Positions 1 through 8,505 are shown, counted from the stretch's first letter. The stretch: DNA of 10,411 nt from Mycoemilia scoparia (GCA_027575805.1 JANBPU010000455.1:1-10411); one strand, 5' to 3'. A program made the numbers and translations. Notes: generated by a model not told the origin, from the letters alone.

Positions 1-76
1 CCGCTAATCAGTGGTGATTATCACCCTATGATCAGCGGCCACCAAAAGTCACCCTTCATAAATTATGACCCATATG
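1..76 (-). mobile_element. MITE-like element copy A, cut by window edge
   Basis: The right part, read on the minus strand, starts CATATGGGTCATAATTT and continues through GAAGGGTGACTTTTGGTGGCC. This matches the left ends of the copies at 5087 and 9132 almost base for base, but in the opposite orientation. Beyond GGCC the similarity weakens, keeping TGAT, ATAGGG and AATC blocks. The outer part (1-38) is a nested palindrome: CCGCTAATCA at 1-10 against TGATCAGCGG at 29-38 (one mismatch), enclosing the perfect GGTGATTATCACC at 13-25. The element is truncated by the window start, so its length and other end are unknown. No protein is encoded in it. Confidence 0.7.
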
Positions 77-1370
77 TCTCCATCTTTTTCTTTTTTCCCT
101 TTAGCTTGTGACCAAAGCAAAACGTGTTCTTGTCCATTATTCTTGGCTCCAACTAACACAGCAGTATTATCATCTGTTGATCTCGAGGCCAAGATACAAG
201 TACATCTCCATCCATTCATCTCTCACAGGTAGCTTACTAATGTAGGCATATGACGGCTCAATCCTATTCTTTGTCATTGCATCATATACACGTAGGCAGC
301 AATAGTAGCTGCCTTGACAGTCCAGCATGCTGCCTATTTCGTTATGCACACATTTGTGTGTGCTAACAATTTCAAAATATGTTGTACACTGTGTACATAA
401 TAGCTATGGATGCATAGATGAATGTCTTTAACCTCTGGAGTGGGCCAGTTATGTGTCGCAAAGAAGGGGTGCAAAATAGCTATTGCTATATAACTGAGGT
501 GTTGTAATACAATATATCTACCTATCTATGCTTAGCAAGATCTAATAGGCTCTTTGTGGGAAAAGGCTGTAACATTTTTTCAATTGTTTTAATTGATGTA
601 TTGTATTATACGCGGCGTTTGACATACAGCAAAACAAACCCTCCCCTAATGGAGTCGCTATTGTTGTAGTAGCGGACGGAGTGTGTTGGATTCACTCGGT
701 CTTCATTCTGACCATATTTATTTTCTGCATTTCAAATGATTATGATGAATATGTGTGCGAATAAAGGTATTCATCTTAGCACAGTGATTGTCACAGAACT
801 TTTTGATAAGGTGCAGCATCAGCTCCATATTACAGTAAGACTCCTTACAAATACGTGCTGCGCTTTATAGATTTACTTGTGGATCGACTATTACATTCAT
901 GATAAGATGTATCAATGTGTGTAGGCAGATACTTCCCACTCTTAATCAGTTGCTCAGGAACCCACAGCCCCTGAAGATATTGAAAACATTAGAGTCAGCA
1001 ACTCTGTAGTTGTAACTCCTTTAATGCCATTGTTTGAGCATTGTTTCCAAGAGTCAACACGTCCAACCAACTAAGCCACCCCAATTTCATTGGACTGTTT
1101 ACCAATCACTTTATCATGGGACTGATACGACTCCCTCTTCAATAAAGCGAATCATTATAGTGACTTTATATGCAGCAGCATCAGCATCTGTAATAGTGAT
1201 GGCGATAATAGTGTAATGTATGTATCCTCTGCGTTTCAAGCAAATGTGAACAAGGATTCCATCTTATATCCAATTGGCTAAATGTCAAAAAAGAACAATG
1301 GCTATAACCTATATAGAAATAGTAGATGTTCAACAAGCAATAACGAATGAGGTCGGGGTAGTAATGAATG
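77..1370. other. Region without a supportable gene
   Basis: GC content is patchy, about 35-47%. Short open frames occur on both strands but none has a recognisable family or a convincing exon chain. The most protein-like are a 56-codon minus-strand frame starting at 219 and ending with a TGA at 49-51 inside repeat copy A, a minus-strand segment near 845-975 that follows a CTTCAG acceptor-like site, and a plus-strand frame near 1034-1216. All are too short to call. I see no RNA gene. Confidence 0.4.
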
Positions 1371-1401
1371 TGGTGGTGGTGGTGGTGGTGGTGGTGGTGG
1401 T
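1371..1401 (+). repeat. (TGG)10 trinucleotide microsatellite
   Basis: There are ten uninterrupted TGG units plus one base. Each open frame crossing it encodes a homopolymer tract (Val on plus, Thr or His on minus), which explains the apparent ORFs here. The G-rich strand has regularly spaced GG runs, so a two-tetrad G-quadruplex is possible. Such tracts are usually length-polymorphic. Confidence 0.95.
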
Positions 1402-2840
1402 CGCTATGTATCTCATGCATACCGGATCGTGTGAACTTTGGAAAAGCAGAGTGGGTGAGAGCATGAGGCTTGTGTCATCTAATTCCAAGTTCCTTAAAAG
1501 GAAATAAAGATATCCAAAGTCAGGGCCAGCAATCCGCACCGCACTACAAGATAAATTGCCCTGATTCTGACTCTCATACATTTGTCAGAGGCCTGGATGT
1601 AAGTAAGGAAAAAAGCGAGAGGCATATGTGCCCTCCCACACCCATAACAAAGAAACAGGTATTTCATGCCATGCACAAAACAGCACATGCCCTGACCACA
1701 CAATGTTTGTTACAACCCTATTTAGGAAGAACTATGGCTCAAGGCAATACATAGGCTGAGCACAGCAACCCTTTAAATGATTTTCAACTCATGACGATTT
1801 GGCTGACAGTAAAGAGGTCACTTGGCCTCCACGCTATTTGGATGCCACTCTGTGCAACCTTGCTTCCGTTGTTTTCGAGATTGCCCAAAATTGTGGTTGA
1901 TGTTGGTGGCGGAAAAGAGTCGAGTGTTGGATGGTTATGTCTCTTTTAAAAGGGTACCACGATGTTCCCTATGATTCTAGCCAATCATCACTAAGACTCC
2001 AGCTGAAATGGATGGGTTATAGACTTATTTTCAGAAAATGCATGAGGGCATCAGTCTGTTCCCTTTTGGTGGAGAACTTGTCGGATATGAAGCTGTGGTA
2101 GTATATTTTGACCACAGCGGCCTGACAATTGCAAATTTGGTCGGATATATGCTTGGTACCACAAGAGACCACTTCTTTGTTGTCTATTTCAAGTTCATAT
2201 ACACCAAATGAAATTCACCTGTAAAGAAGGGCTTTGAATGACGTTCTATTGAAACTAGCCGAAGCTGGCTATATGCTTGCTCTCCAGCCAAATGACTCCC
2301 ATATTGAAATTTGCTGAGAAAAAATGATGGTGATACGTTAAACGAGATGCAACAATGCAAATTAGCATCTCGCCATAACATTTGCTTTTCCGAGATTCTT
2401 TCCGCCTTACTTCCGAGCAGGGCTAGCAGCAACACTAAATTTTATTGTTAGGCTGCTGTCCCCCCTCCTATTATCAAAATCACTTGTCGCAATTCAGAAC
2501 ATTTGCATGCTTTTCCGAAAACTCCTTGTCCCATTACATTAAAGGCTAGCATGTGTCATACTTGCTGTGGGTAATGCTTGAGGGTATGTGTTCATGCTTA
2601 TATCCAACACTGGAAATTCCCGTACTTACATTATTCAGCAACAAAATAATGCCATGTACCATCATTGTCATTAGCTCTTTCGATCGTCACATACACAGCC
2701 ACTGCCATCACATCTTCCCACTAACGCAGGCACACCTCACACATTCTGTCAATTGCTTTTGCACACCAAATTTTCTTCTTGCGTCAAAATCTTTATGGCT
2801 GACACATCCCCCAAGAGCTTCTCTAAAGCTCTTTTTTGAC
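1402..2840. other. GC-richer region with coding-like fragments, no gene assembled
   Basis: GC reaches about 53% at 1801-1860, like the STI1 coding region and unlike the AT-rich spacers. On the plus strand an open frame runs 1470-1754 and contains a possible 60-nt in-phase intron at 1599-1658 (GTAAGT, CATAAC, ACAG). Further protein-like frames lie at 1781-1897, 2023-2208 and 2225-2314. The first and third share a frame, the second does not, and in-frame stops separate them. The minus strand also has frames of 69-83 codons, so strand is not certain. The region could be a decayed gene or transposon, or a multi-exon gene I cannot resolve. I recognise no family. Confidence 0.3.
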
Positions 2841-2847
2841 CTTGAAA

Positions 2848-2898
2848 CCAATCAGCCGACAAAATTCCAAAATGTCCCCCTCAAAAAAGGTATATAAA
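2848..2898 (+). promoter_or_regulatory. Core promoter of the acetate-transporter-family gene (CCAAT, CCCCT, TATA)
   Basis: A CCAAT box in the context ACCAATCAG lies at 2848-2852. A CCCCT stress-response-type motif is at 2877-2881 and TATATAAA at 2891-2898. Order and spacing (43 bp from CCAAT to TATA) fit a plus-strand Pol II promoter. A pyrimidine-rich stretch (CTCTCTCCGCTTTCTCC) follows at about 2905-2921 and would suit a start site. This leaves a leader of roughly 260 nt before the ATG at 3182, AT-rich with TAA/ATC short repeats. Function of the CCCCT motif is inference from yeast STRE elements. Confidence 0.55.
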
Positions 2899-3181
2899 GA
2901 TAAACTCTCTCCGCTTTCTCCAATTAACCTATTCTTTAGTATTCACTCCCAGTTATTCCCCCATCCACTGTTTTATAAATCAAACAATATTAATCTTTGT
3001 TGTTGTGTTATATAACTACCAAATCTCCTCGTTCTGAAATCTGCCTGTTTTATTTCTCTCGTCTTAAATACCTGTCCACTTGTTTTAATATCTGTTCAAA
3101 TTAATTATAGTAATAATAATAACTAATATTTCGTCTTCTTTTTAAACTAATATCATCATCATCAGTTTCTATTTTTAAACA

Positions 3182-3838
3182 ATGACATCCCCGTTCCGCC
3201 AATTCGCTGATGCCAGGCCCATGGGCTGGGCCGGTTTCGCCATCGTCCTGTTTGTCCTCGGTCTTCACTCGGGCGCCATCGCCCTACCGTTCAGTACTGG
3301 CGTAACCAGTTCCCAAATAGCAACTGATCTATTTTTGGGCGGCGTGGTCCTGCTCTTAGCCGGTCTTTGGTCATTCCCCAACAATGATACCTTTGGTGCC
3401 ACTCTTTTTACCGTCTATGGTGCTTTCTTTATATCTTTGGGATATAGCGGAAGCCGTGGTGATTCCAGTACTAATGATGCTGTTGGTGCTGACAGAGGAT
3501 TCCGTCACTCGTTTGGCACTTTCTTCTTGGCCTTTGTTCTCTTCAACTTCTTCTTGCTGTTGTCATCTCTAAAGAATCACATTGGACACTTGGTCTTTCT
3601 GTTCATCCTTGAAATCACCTGGATCCTTCTTACTGCTGGTGTTTGGACTGGTAAGCGTACTGTGGTCAAGTCTGGAGGCTGGTTCGCTTTCTTCTCTTCG
3701 CTCATCGCCTTCTATCATCTCGGATCAACTATTCTTAATAAAGACAACTTCTTTGTTAACTTGCCTTCGGGAAGATTGCTGAAGAAGGGTGAGCAGCAAC
3801 AGCACCAACCAGAGGCCACAGCTGAAAGCCAAGTTTAA
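3182..3838 (+). CDS. GPR1/FUN34/YaaH (AceTr) family membrane protein, probable acetate/monocarboxylate transporter
   Basis: This is a single-exon protein of 218 aa with six predicted membrane segments, at about residues 17-37, 49-65, 72-88, 111-130, 135-153 and 166-184. The family pattern is clear: a PMGWAGF motif before TM1 in the place of NPAPLGL, AGLWSF after TM2, FGATLFTVYGAFF in TM3, a GGWFAFFSSLIAFYH stretch in TM6, and the LNKDNFFVNLP tail box. Known relatives (yeast Ato1-3, E. coli SatP) import acetate or succinate with protons, or act in ammonium export. The C-terminus is short, charged and Gln-rich (KKGEQQQHQ). The ATG has A at -3 and follows an in-frame-stop-rich leader. Length suits the shorter fungal and bacterial members. 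Substrate and membrane are not shown by the sequence. The altered N-terminal motif means a divergent paralogue is possible. Confidence 0.9.
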   Translation: MTSPFRQFADARPMGWAGFAIVLFVLGLHSGAIALPFSTGVTSSQIATDLFLGGVVLLLAGLWSFPNNDTFGATLFTVYGAFFISLGYSGSRGDSSTNDAVGADRGFRHSFGTFFLAFVLFNFFLLLSSLKNHIGHLVFLFILEITWILLTAGVWTGKRTVVKSGGWFAFFSSLIAFYHLGSTILNKDNFFVNLPSGRLLKKGEQQQHQPEATAESQV

Positions 3839-3947
3839 TATCTAATCCGTATATGTATGTGTTCGAGTATATCAGTACAAGTATAAATGTCAATGCTTAT
3901 CTTTAATATCGCCTCGGGCAACTTACCACACAATAATTTTTATCCCA

Positions 3948-3953
3948 ATTAAA
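3948..3953 (+). terminator. Probable poly(A) signal of the transporter gene
   Basis: ATTAAA lies 110 nt after the stop codon, in an AT-rich 3' flank with TTTTTATCCC just before it and a T-rich stretch after. This is the best candidate before the next repeat element. Fungal poly(A) signals are loose, so the position is tentative. Confidence 0.35.
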
Positions 3954-4159
3954 GTATTTTACTAGTTTTTACTTTTCTGTATTGCCCTAATATCATGCCC
4001 TGTTATTTTCCTTCTTTATTTATTGTAAATAGGAGGGATTTTTATAGGGCTTCTTGGCAAAGATCTGTATTTGTGACAGTTCACTCAGATTATTTGGTTA
4101 ATGGTGATAATATTAATAGTTGAAATAAATTTCAATTAGCAACTTATTCAATAATGTTA

Positions 4160-4265
4160 AATTTGGATCATAATTTTTAAAGGGTACTTTTTTTGTGACG
4201 AACGATTAAAGGGGAAAATTACAATCCAAATAGATGGTCACCCTTCAAAAATTATCACCTATTTG
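4160..4265 (+). mobile_element. MITE-like element copy B (degenerate, shorter)
   Basis: The left end has GGATCATAATTTTTAAAGGGTAC. The right end, read in reverse, is AGGTGATAATTTTTGAAGGGTGACC. The interior keeps GATTAAAGGGG and CCAAAT as in copy C, but about 20 bp between CCAAAT and GGTCACCCTT is missing, giving roughly 106 bp. The outermost CATATG is degenerate on both sides (ATTTG on the right), so exact ends are uncertain. Orientation is the same as copies C, D and E. It is probably the oldest copy here. Confidence 0.7.
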
Positions 4266-4413
4266 ACTATCTATCTGATTTTTGATTGAGCTAAAATTTC
4301 TTCTTGTGAAGACTAAAAATGGTAATTAAAACTTTGATATGTAATTTCCTTTTCCCTGGCAAAATAGTGGTTTTAGAAAGGCTACTTTATTGAAATAATC
4401 GCGTTTATAACAC

Positions 4414-4417
4414 AAAA
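4414..4417 (-). terminator. Pol III terminator of tRNA-Val
   Basis: A run of four T on the minus strand directly follows the discriminator base, giving almost no 3' trailer. Four T is the minimal Pol III terminator. The T-rich DNA on the plus strand at 4492-4498 lies upstream of the tRNA and would not terminate it. Confidence 0.6.
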
Positions 4418-4491
4418 TGTTTCCGCCCGGGTTCGAACCGGGGACCTTCTGCGTGTAAGGCAGACGCGATAACCAACTACGCCACGAAAAC
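4418..4491 (-). tRNA. tRNA-Val (anticodon UAC)
   Basis: The minus strand folds into a complete cloverleaf of 74 nt including the discriminator A. The acceptor stem GTTTTCG pairs with CGGAAAC (one G-U). The anticodon stem is TCTGC/GCAGA with loop CTTACAC, so the anticodon is UAC, reading GUA valine codons. The A box (TGGCGTAGTTGG) and B box (GGTTCGAACCC) form the internal Pol III promoter. There is no intron and no encoded CCA, as expected for a eukaryotic nuclear gene. The body closely resembles known fungal tRNA-Val sequences. Confidence 0.95.
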
Positions 4492-5086
4492 TTTTTTTAA
4501 ATTTATTTTAAAGGCTTTTTTAATATCTCAGGATGTGGCAGTATCATTTTTCTTCATAGATCTTTGATGTATGCCATTCTTTGTCATAGCTTAGCTACCT
4601 TTTGGTTATCTTTAAATATAATATATCTCTTCTATACTTTGAATTCAGCTTCTACAAGTAATATATAATTATACTTCAATTTATTTCAATAAAGTTGTGG
4701 TTGAAAAGATTTTGTTATTTAAAATTTTTCCACCACTGTTCCTTATTTTTACGTAAAAATTGCGTAAAGTATATCAAAGAATATTTAAGAATTATAATAA
4801 AATAATAAAACCTAAAAACTCTAACCAAGAACTAAAAGGAAATAGTAAATACTATCAAACAACTATTCTCATTTTGTTCCATTTAGACTTATGGGTTGAG
4901 ATTAATTACATTGTCATGTAACACTTATAATGAATATGTCAAGCTCTCCATCAATTGAAAACAGGCGAGTGTGCTCATACATTCCCCATAAATCAGCCCA
5001 TAACCAAAATAATTTGGCTGGAGCTTGGCAGATTATTGGCTATTATCCAGGGTATCATTCTAGTACACCTTCAAAGGAGATTCTGA
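4492..5086. other. AT-rich spacer, nothing recognised
   Basis: About 25-30% GC for most of its length. No open frame, RNA gene or promoter stands out. A slightly GC-richer patch at 4945-5065 contains a short inverted repeat (CCAAAATAATTTGG) and no coding signal. Confidence 0.5.
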
Positions 5087-5210
5087 CATATGAATCATAA
5101 TTTTTGAAGGGTGACTTTTGGTGGCCAACAATTAAAGGGGCAATCCCAGCCAAATGAGTGATCAAGGTCTATTATCAAATGATCACCCTTCAAATATAAC
5201 TACCCATATG
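5087..5210 (+). mobile_element. MITE-like element copy C, best-preserved ends
   Basis: This 124-bp element has CATATG at both extremities. The left arm CATATGAATCATAATTTTT then GAAGGGTGACT is mirrored on the right as CATATGGGTAGTTATATTT then GAAGGGTGATC. The interior holds CTTTTGGTGGCCAACAATTAA, AGGGGCAATC and AGCCAAATGAG, which recur in copies B, D and E. No coding capacity. It lies about 510 bp upstream of the STI1 start codon, outside the apparent core promoter. Confidence 0.85.
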
Positions 5211-5529
5211 TTTTTATTATTACATTCCCATTTTATTTCATCCCTTTCTATTCATAACTATTTCAAAATATCCATCACCGTTCTGAATAATTCAAAGCCT
5301 AAACGATGATATGCCCTCCACATCATCCAATAATTACCAATTGATAATGATGAAATATATGTATCCATATTTATATAATTCATTTTGGTGTATTCGAGAG
5401 CCATACTATTTCATTTAGCGCCAAAGTTTCAATTTTCTTCCCTTAGTGTTAATGAATCAAATAATCTTGATCAAATTTCCTTAGCACGGAGATTGTGATT
5501 ATCGATGTCCCAAACCTCTGTTGTTCTGG
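5211..5529. other. AT-rich upstream flank of STI1
   Basis: No gene is visible between repeat copy C and the heat-shock-element-like array. AT-rich, with short hairpin-prone stretches such as around ATATATGTATCCATATTTATATAA near 5355-5380. It probably contains distal promoter sequence of the downstream gene. Confidence 0.4.
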
Positions 5530-5554
5530 AGCATGTTGTGGAACTTTCTGGTAA
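5530..5554 (+). promoter_or_regulatory. Heat-shock-element-like array upstream of STI1
   Basis: Five consecutive 5-bp units in alternating orientation: AGCAT, GTTGT, GGAAC, TTTCT, GGTAA. The central pair matches nGAAn/nTTCn perfectly; the other three each carry one mismatch in the core triplet. The array lies 165-189 bp upstream of the start codon. STI1 genes are Hsf1 targets in yeast, so a heat shock factor site here is expected. Binding itself is inference. Confidence 0.45.
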
Positions 5555-5616
5555 AAATGACCTTGAATGGGGAAGTTGGCAATATTTATTAGACCAGCAG
5601 GACCTACTTTAAAAAA

Positions 5617-5636
5617 TACGTCAGCGCTAACGAAAC
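5617..5636 (+). promoter_or_regulatory. TACGTCAG + AACGAAAC promoter block of STI1
   Basis: TACGTCAG (5617-5624) contains the core of a CRE/ATF bZIP site. AACGAAAC follows at 5629-5636, and TATCCAA lies just downstream at about 5647. The same three words in the same order occur upstream of the candidate small gene at 8835. The block starts 102 bp before the STI1 ATG. bZIP binding is inferred from the motif only. Confidence 0.4.
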
Positions 5637-5718
5637 TTTCTTTTCATATCCAACTTTTCATTATTCTATTGCTATCACGTTTATTTTTTAATTGTCTATA
5701 CAATACTATATTCTAAAA

Positions 5719-7554
5719 ATGTCAACTGTAAGTATATTTATAAAATGCAATTTAGACAATTTTCCCTCCAAATAAATCAATCTACTACTTCAGTGTCAAA
5801 TTTATCACAATATGCATACTCCTACCTTTACTTAGGCAGACGAGCTTAAAGCATTAGGCAACAAGGCCTTTTCCAGTGGCCAATTTAGCGAAGCCATAGA
5901 ATATTTTACCAAGGCTATTGAACAGGCACCCACCAACCATGTTTTATATTCCAACCGATCAGCTTCCCATGCATCACTCAAAAACTGGCAGGAGGCATTG
6001 GAGGATGGTATCAAGACAGTGGAATTAAAGCCTGACTGGGCTAAAGGATACGGACGCAAAGGTGCTGCTTTGTTTGGGTTGGGAAAATTAGAGGAAGCTC
6101 TGGACATATTTAACGAAGGACTAAAGCTCGATCCCTCCAATGCCCAGCTCAAGAAGGGACTTCAGGATGTCGAAAATGCATTGAAGCGCGGTCCCGCTGG
6201 AGATGACATGTTTGGTGAGATGGCTAAAGTATTCTCTGGAGACGTATTGTCTAAGATTGCCGCTAACCCAAATTTATCAAAGTTCTTGGCCGAACCTGAC
6301 TATGTCCAGAGAATCCAAGCCATTCAAAAGGATCCCGGATCTATCAACGCATACCTCCAGGACATGAGAATCCTCCAGACCATGTTGAGCTTGTCTGGAA
6401 TTGACGCTAAGGTCTCTGATCGTGCACCACCAGAAGCCTCCCAGACTGCTACTGCAGACAGTATGGATGTTGAGGAAGAAGTTGCTGCCGAGTCTAAGCC
6501 TAAAAAGTCTGAACCAAAGAAGGAAGATGAGAATAAGTTCAGTGGACTTTCAGAGGAGGAAAGGAAAAACAAGATGGAAGCACTAGAGGAAAAGACCAAG
6601 GGAAATGCTGCCTATAAGAAGCGTGACTTTGACACTGCTCTTGTTCACTACAACAAGGCAATTGAGCTAGATCCATATGATGTTACATACTACAATAATA
6701 AAGCTGCAGTTTACTTTGAACTTGGCCAATATGATGAATGTATAGAAATTGAAAAGAAGGCCATCGAGATCAAGTATGAACATCCAACTGATTACAAGCT
6801 CATAGGAAAGGCATATGGACGCATTGGCTCGTCATATGCTAAAAAGAATGAGTTGGCCTCTGCCATCGAGTACTTTAACAAGTCTTTGACCGAACATCGT
6901 TCAGCCGATATTTTGAATAAGTTGCGTGATACCGAAAGACTAAAGAAGAAGCTTGACGACGAGGCCTATTGGGATGACGCCAAAGCTGAAGAAGCCCGTG
7001 AACGTGGTAATGCGCTATTTAAAGAAGGAAAGTTTGATGTTGCAGTCAAGGAATACACAGAAGCCATTAAGCGTAATCCCAAAGACCCAAGAAACTATTC
7101 GAACAGAGCAGCATGTTTTACCAAGCTTATCGCAATTCCCGATGCCATCAAGGACTGCGAAAAGTGCTTAGAACTTGACCCAACATTCATTAAGGCATAT
7201 TTGCGCAGGGCCAACATTGAGTTTATCAAGAGAAACTATGCTGATGCTATTGACTTTTGTGAGACTGCAACTGAGAAGGATACTGAGGGTAAGCATAAGG
7301 CAGAGATTGAAGCCCAGATTTCAAACTGCTATGCTGCTATAACCAGGTCCAATCAAGGTGTCACTCCTCAAGAAGCGTTGAAGAGGGCAGAGCAGAACCC
7401 AGAAATCCAAAAGGTTTTGAGTGACCCTGGAATGCAGATTATCCTCCAACAGATGCAAACCGACCCCAAGGCTGCTCGCGAGCACATGAAGAACAAGGAA
7501 GTTGCTCGTAATTTGAGGAAGTTGTGGGCTGCCGGTATTGTCCGCCTTGGATAA
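5719..7554 (+). CDS. STI1: STI1/HOP Hsp70-Hsp90 organising co-chaperone (two coding exons: 5719-5727, 5836-7554)
   Basis: A predicted cytosolic protein of 575 aa (yeast Sti1 589, human HOP 543) that passes clients from Hsp70 to Hsp90 by binding their EEVD tails. Architecture: TPR1 about 4-118, DP1 about 127-195, an acidic/Lys-rich linker 198-245 with KPKKSEPKK, TPR2A about 250-375, TPR2B about 385-505, DP2 about 510-575. The TPR1 carboxylate-clamp residues K8, N12, N43, K73 and R77 fall on the same numbers as in human HOP. TPR2A has K256, N260, N291, K328 and R332; TPR2B has R391 (usually Lys), N395, N426, K456 and R460. Exon 1 codes only Met-Ser-Thr. Splicing restores ADELKALGN, the family N-terminus, and retaining the intron gives a stop at 5773-5775. 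Stop TAA at 7552-7554. The ATG has A at -3. Heat-inducible expression is suggested by the upstream HSE-like array. Confidence 0.95.
5728..5835 (+). other. STI1 intron 1 (108 nt, phase 0)
   Basis: The donor is GTAAGT and the acceptor CTTAG, after a pyrimidine-rich stretch (CTCCTACCTTTACTTAG). An earlier CAG at 5791-5793 is excluded: its downstream sequence reads in frame into the TAG at 5833-5835. The AG at 5838-5839 would shift the frame. No textbook CTAAC branch site is seen; a CTAC-type site is possible. Position after the third codon is supported by the restored family N-terminus. Confidence 0.9.
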
Positions 7555-7594
7555 TTGGCTTTTTAGTATTACATACAGTTTATCATTATTTTTG

Positions 7595-7600
7595 ATTAAA
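7595..7600 (+). terminator. Probable poly(A) signal of STI1
   Basis: ATTAAA lies 41 nt after the stop codon, preceded by a TATCATTATTTTTG stretch and followed by T/A-rich DNA. Tentative because fungal signals are degenerate. Confidence 0.35.
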
Positions 7601-7983
7601 TCTAGTTATTATAAACAGTTATTTGTTTTCAATTTTACAGACATGAAGTGAGTATAGTTGAATAGTTTAGATCAAAGAGAGCGATGCTTTACAAGCATTT
7701 GGGTCGATTAGTTAGATTGGCATATAAAATTCTTGATGAGTAGGCTCTTCACTCACAACAATTTGCCAAACATGCAAATCTTTAAATGTTTGCCTATTTT
7801 TATTTGGATGAAAAGTCTCAGGATAAAAATCGGTGTGAAAACATAATGGCAGCTACATCTTTTCTCTAAAGTTTTGCATTTTATATTAGTTTTTAAACTA
7901 ATTACTACATTATTTTCTTTTTTGTTTATTACAAGAGTGTATATTCTCACACCCATCGATTCATACTTACTTGTGCCAGCAAT
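7601..7983 (+). other. STI1 3' flank and possible leader of the 65-aa small ORF
   Basis: A TATAAAA at 7723-7729 could serve as a TATA box for the small ORF at 7984, leaving a leader of about 230 nt. A perfect 6-bp hairpin with a 3-nt loop (ATGCTT TAC AAGCAT) is at 7684-7698. No other gene is supportable; the minus-strand open frame at 7753-7956 is low-complexity AT-rich sequence. Confidence 0.35.
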
Positions 7984-8181
7984 ATGGTTGACACTATTAA
8001 CGCATTTTGTCTAACTGTAGGTTTCATTTGTTTTATTTTGATTATTATGCCATCAATATTTAGGTGCGGAAGAGCAACTAGTAACAAAGCAAGAAGCTAT
8101 AGAACCAGAAACCATCCAGATGGAGATAATAATCAAACGCCCCAAGAAAATTTAATCAATAAAAAAGGAATCCAGGGGTGA
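7984..8181 (+). CDS. Candidate single-pass membrane microprotein, 65 aa, unknown family
   Basis: The frame encodes a hydrophobic segment at about residues 7-26 (AFCLTVGFICFILIIMPSIF), then a strongly basic stretch (RCGRATSNKARSYRTR, 27-42), then a polar Asn/Gln-rich tail. By the positive-inside tendency the tail would face the cytosol. The ATG has A at -3. A 47-nt GT-AG intron could be drawn inside (8017-8063), but it would shift the frame and give an early stop, so the unspliced reading is preferred. AATAAA follows at 8277-8282. Its layout resembles the candidate at 8835. It matches no family I recognise and could be a chance open frame in AT-rich DNA. Confidence 0.4.
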   Translation: MVDTINAFCLTVGFICFILIIMPSIFRCGRATSNKARSYRTRNHPDGDNNQTPQENLINKKGIQG

Positions 8182-8505
8182 AAACAAAAATTAAGCACTT
8201 ATTTTCTCATGTTTTCTCTATCAAGTATTCCAAAATTCCCATTTCTTTACAATATATTTACATTTCAAATCGCTAAAATAAATATATTTTGTATTGTATA
8301 ATGTTTGCAAGTATGAAAAAGGCTAATAAGCTATCCAAATGGGCCAAAAAATCATTATAATCGTTTTAATATGTCTTTTTAAAAGATATAACAATTTTGA
8401 TTTAGATTCTTGTTTTTCTCAATGATAATTTTAAATTTGGTGTTGTTTTGTTATTGATTGGCTAGATTATTATAAAAATGCTTTTATTTGTTACATACCT
8501 TTGTT
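8182..8505. other. AT-rich spacer after the 65-aa ORF
   Basis: No open frame or RNA gene is visible. The AATAAA at 8277-8282, followed by a TGTATTGTATAATGTTT stretch, is the likeliest 3' end signal for the upstream ORF if that is expressed. Confidence 0.35.

Noticed and set aside
1330..1581. Minus-strand frame with a poly-Thr tract
   Set aside because: Half of it is the translated TGG microsatellite; the remainder lacks a recognisable family, and the plus strand is also open there.
1791..1949. 52-aa frame containing IVVDVGGGK, similar to SAM-binding motif I of methyltransferases
   Set aside because: Only the short motif fits. The rest of a methyltransferase domain is absent and a different overlapping frame is equally protein-like, so it is probably coincidence.
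1941..2020. Possible sixth, very diverged repeat copy (TTTTAAAAGGGTACCA, then CAATCATC and AAATGGATG)
   Set aside because: Some words match copy D but no right-hand terminal repeat is found, so it cannot be supported.
2553..2897. 114-codon plus-strand open frame before the transporter gene
   Set aside because: It has a non-ATG start, no family resemblance, and it overlaps the CCAAT and TATA boxes of the downstream promoter.
5838..5839. Alternative STI1 acceptor four bases downstream
   Set aside because: It shifts the reading frame relative to the conserved TPR1 sequence.
8017..8063. GT-AG intron inside the 65-aa ORF
   Set aside because: Removing 47 nt shifts the frame to an early stop and destroys the membrane segment, so the unspliced frame is more sensible.
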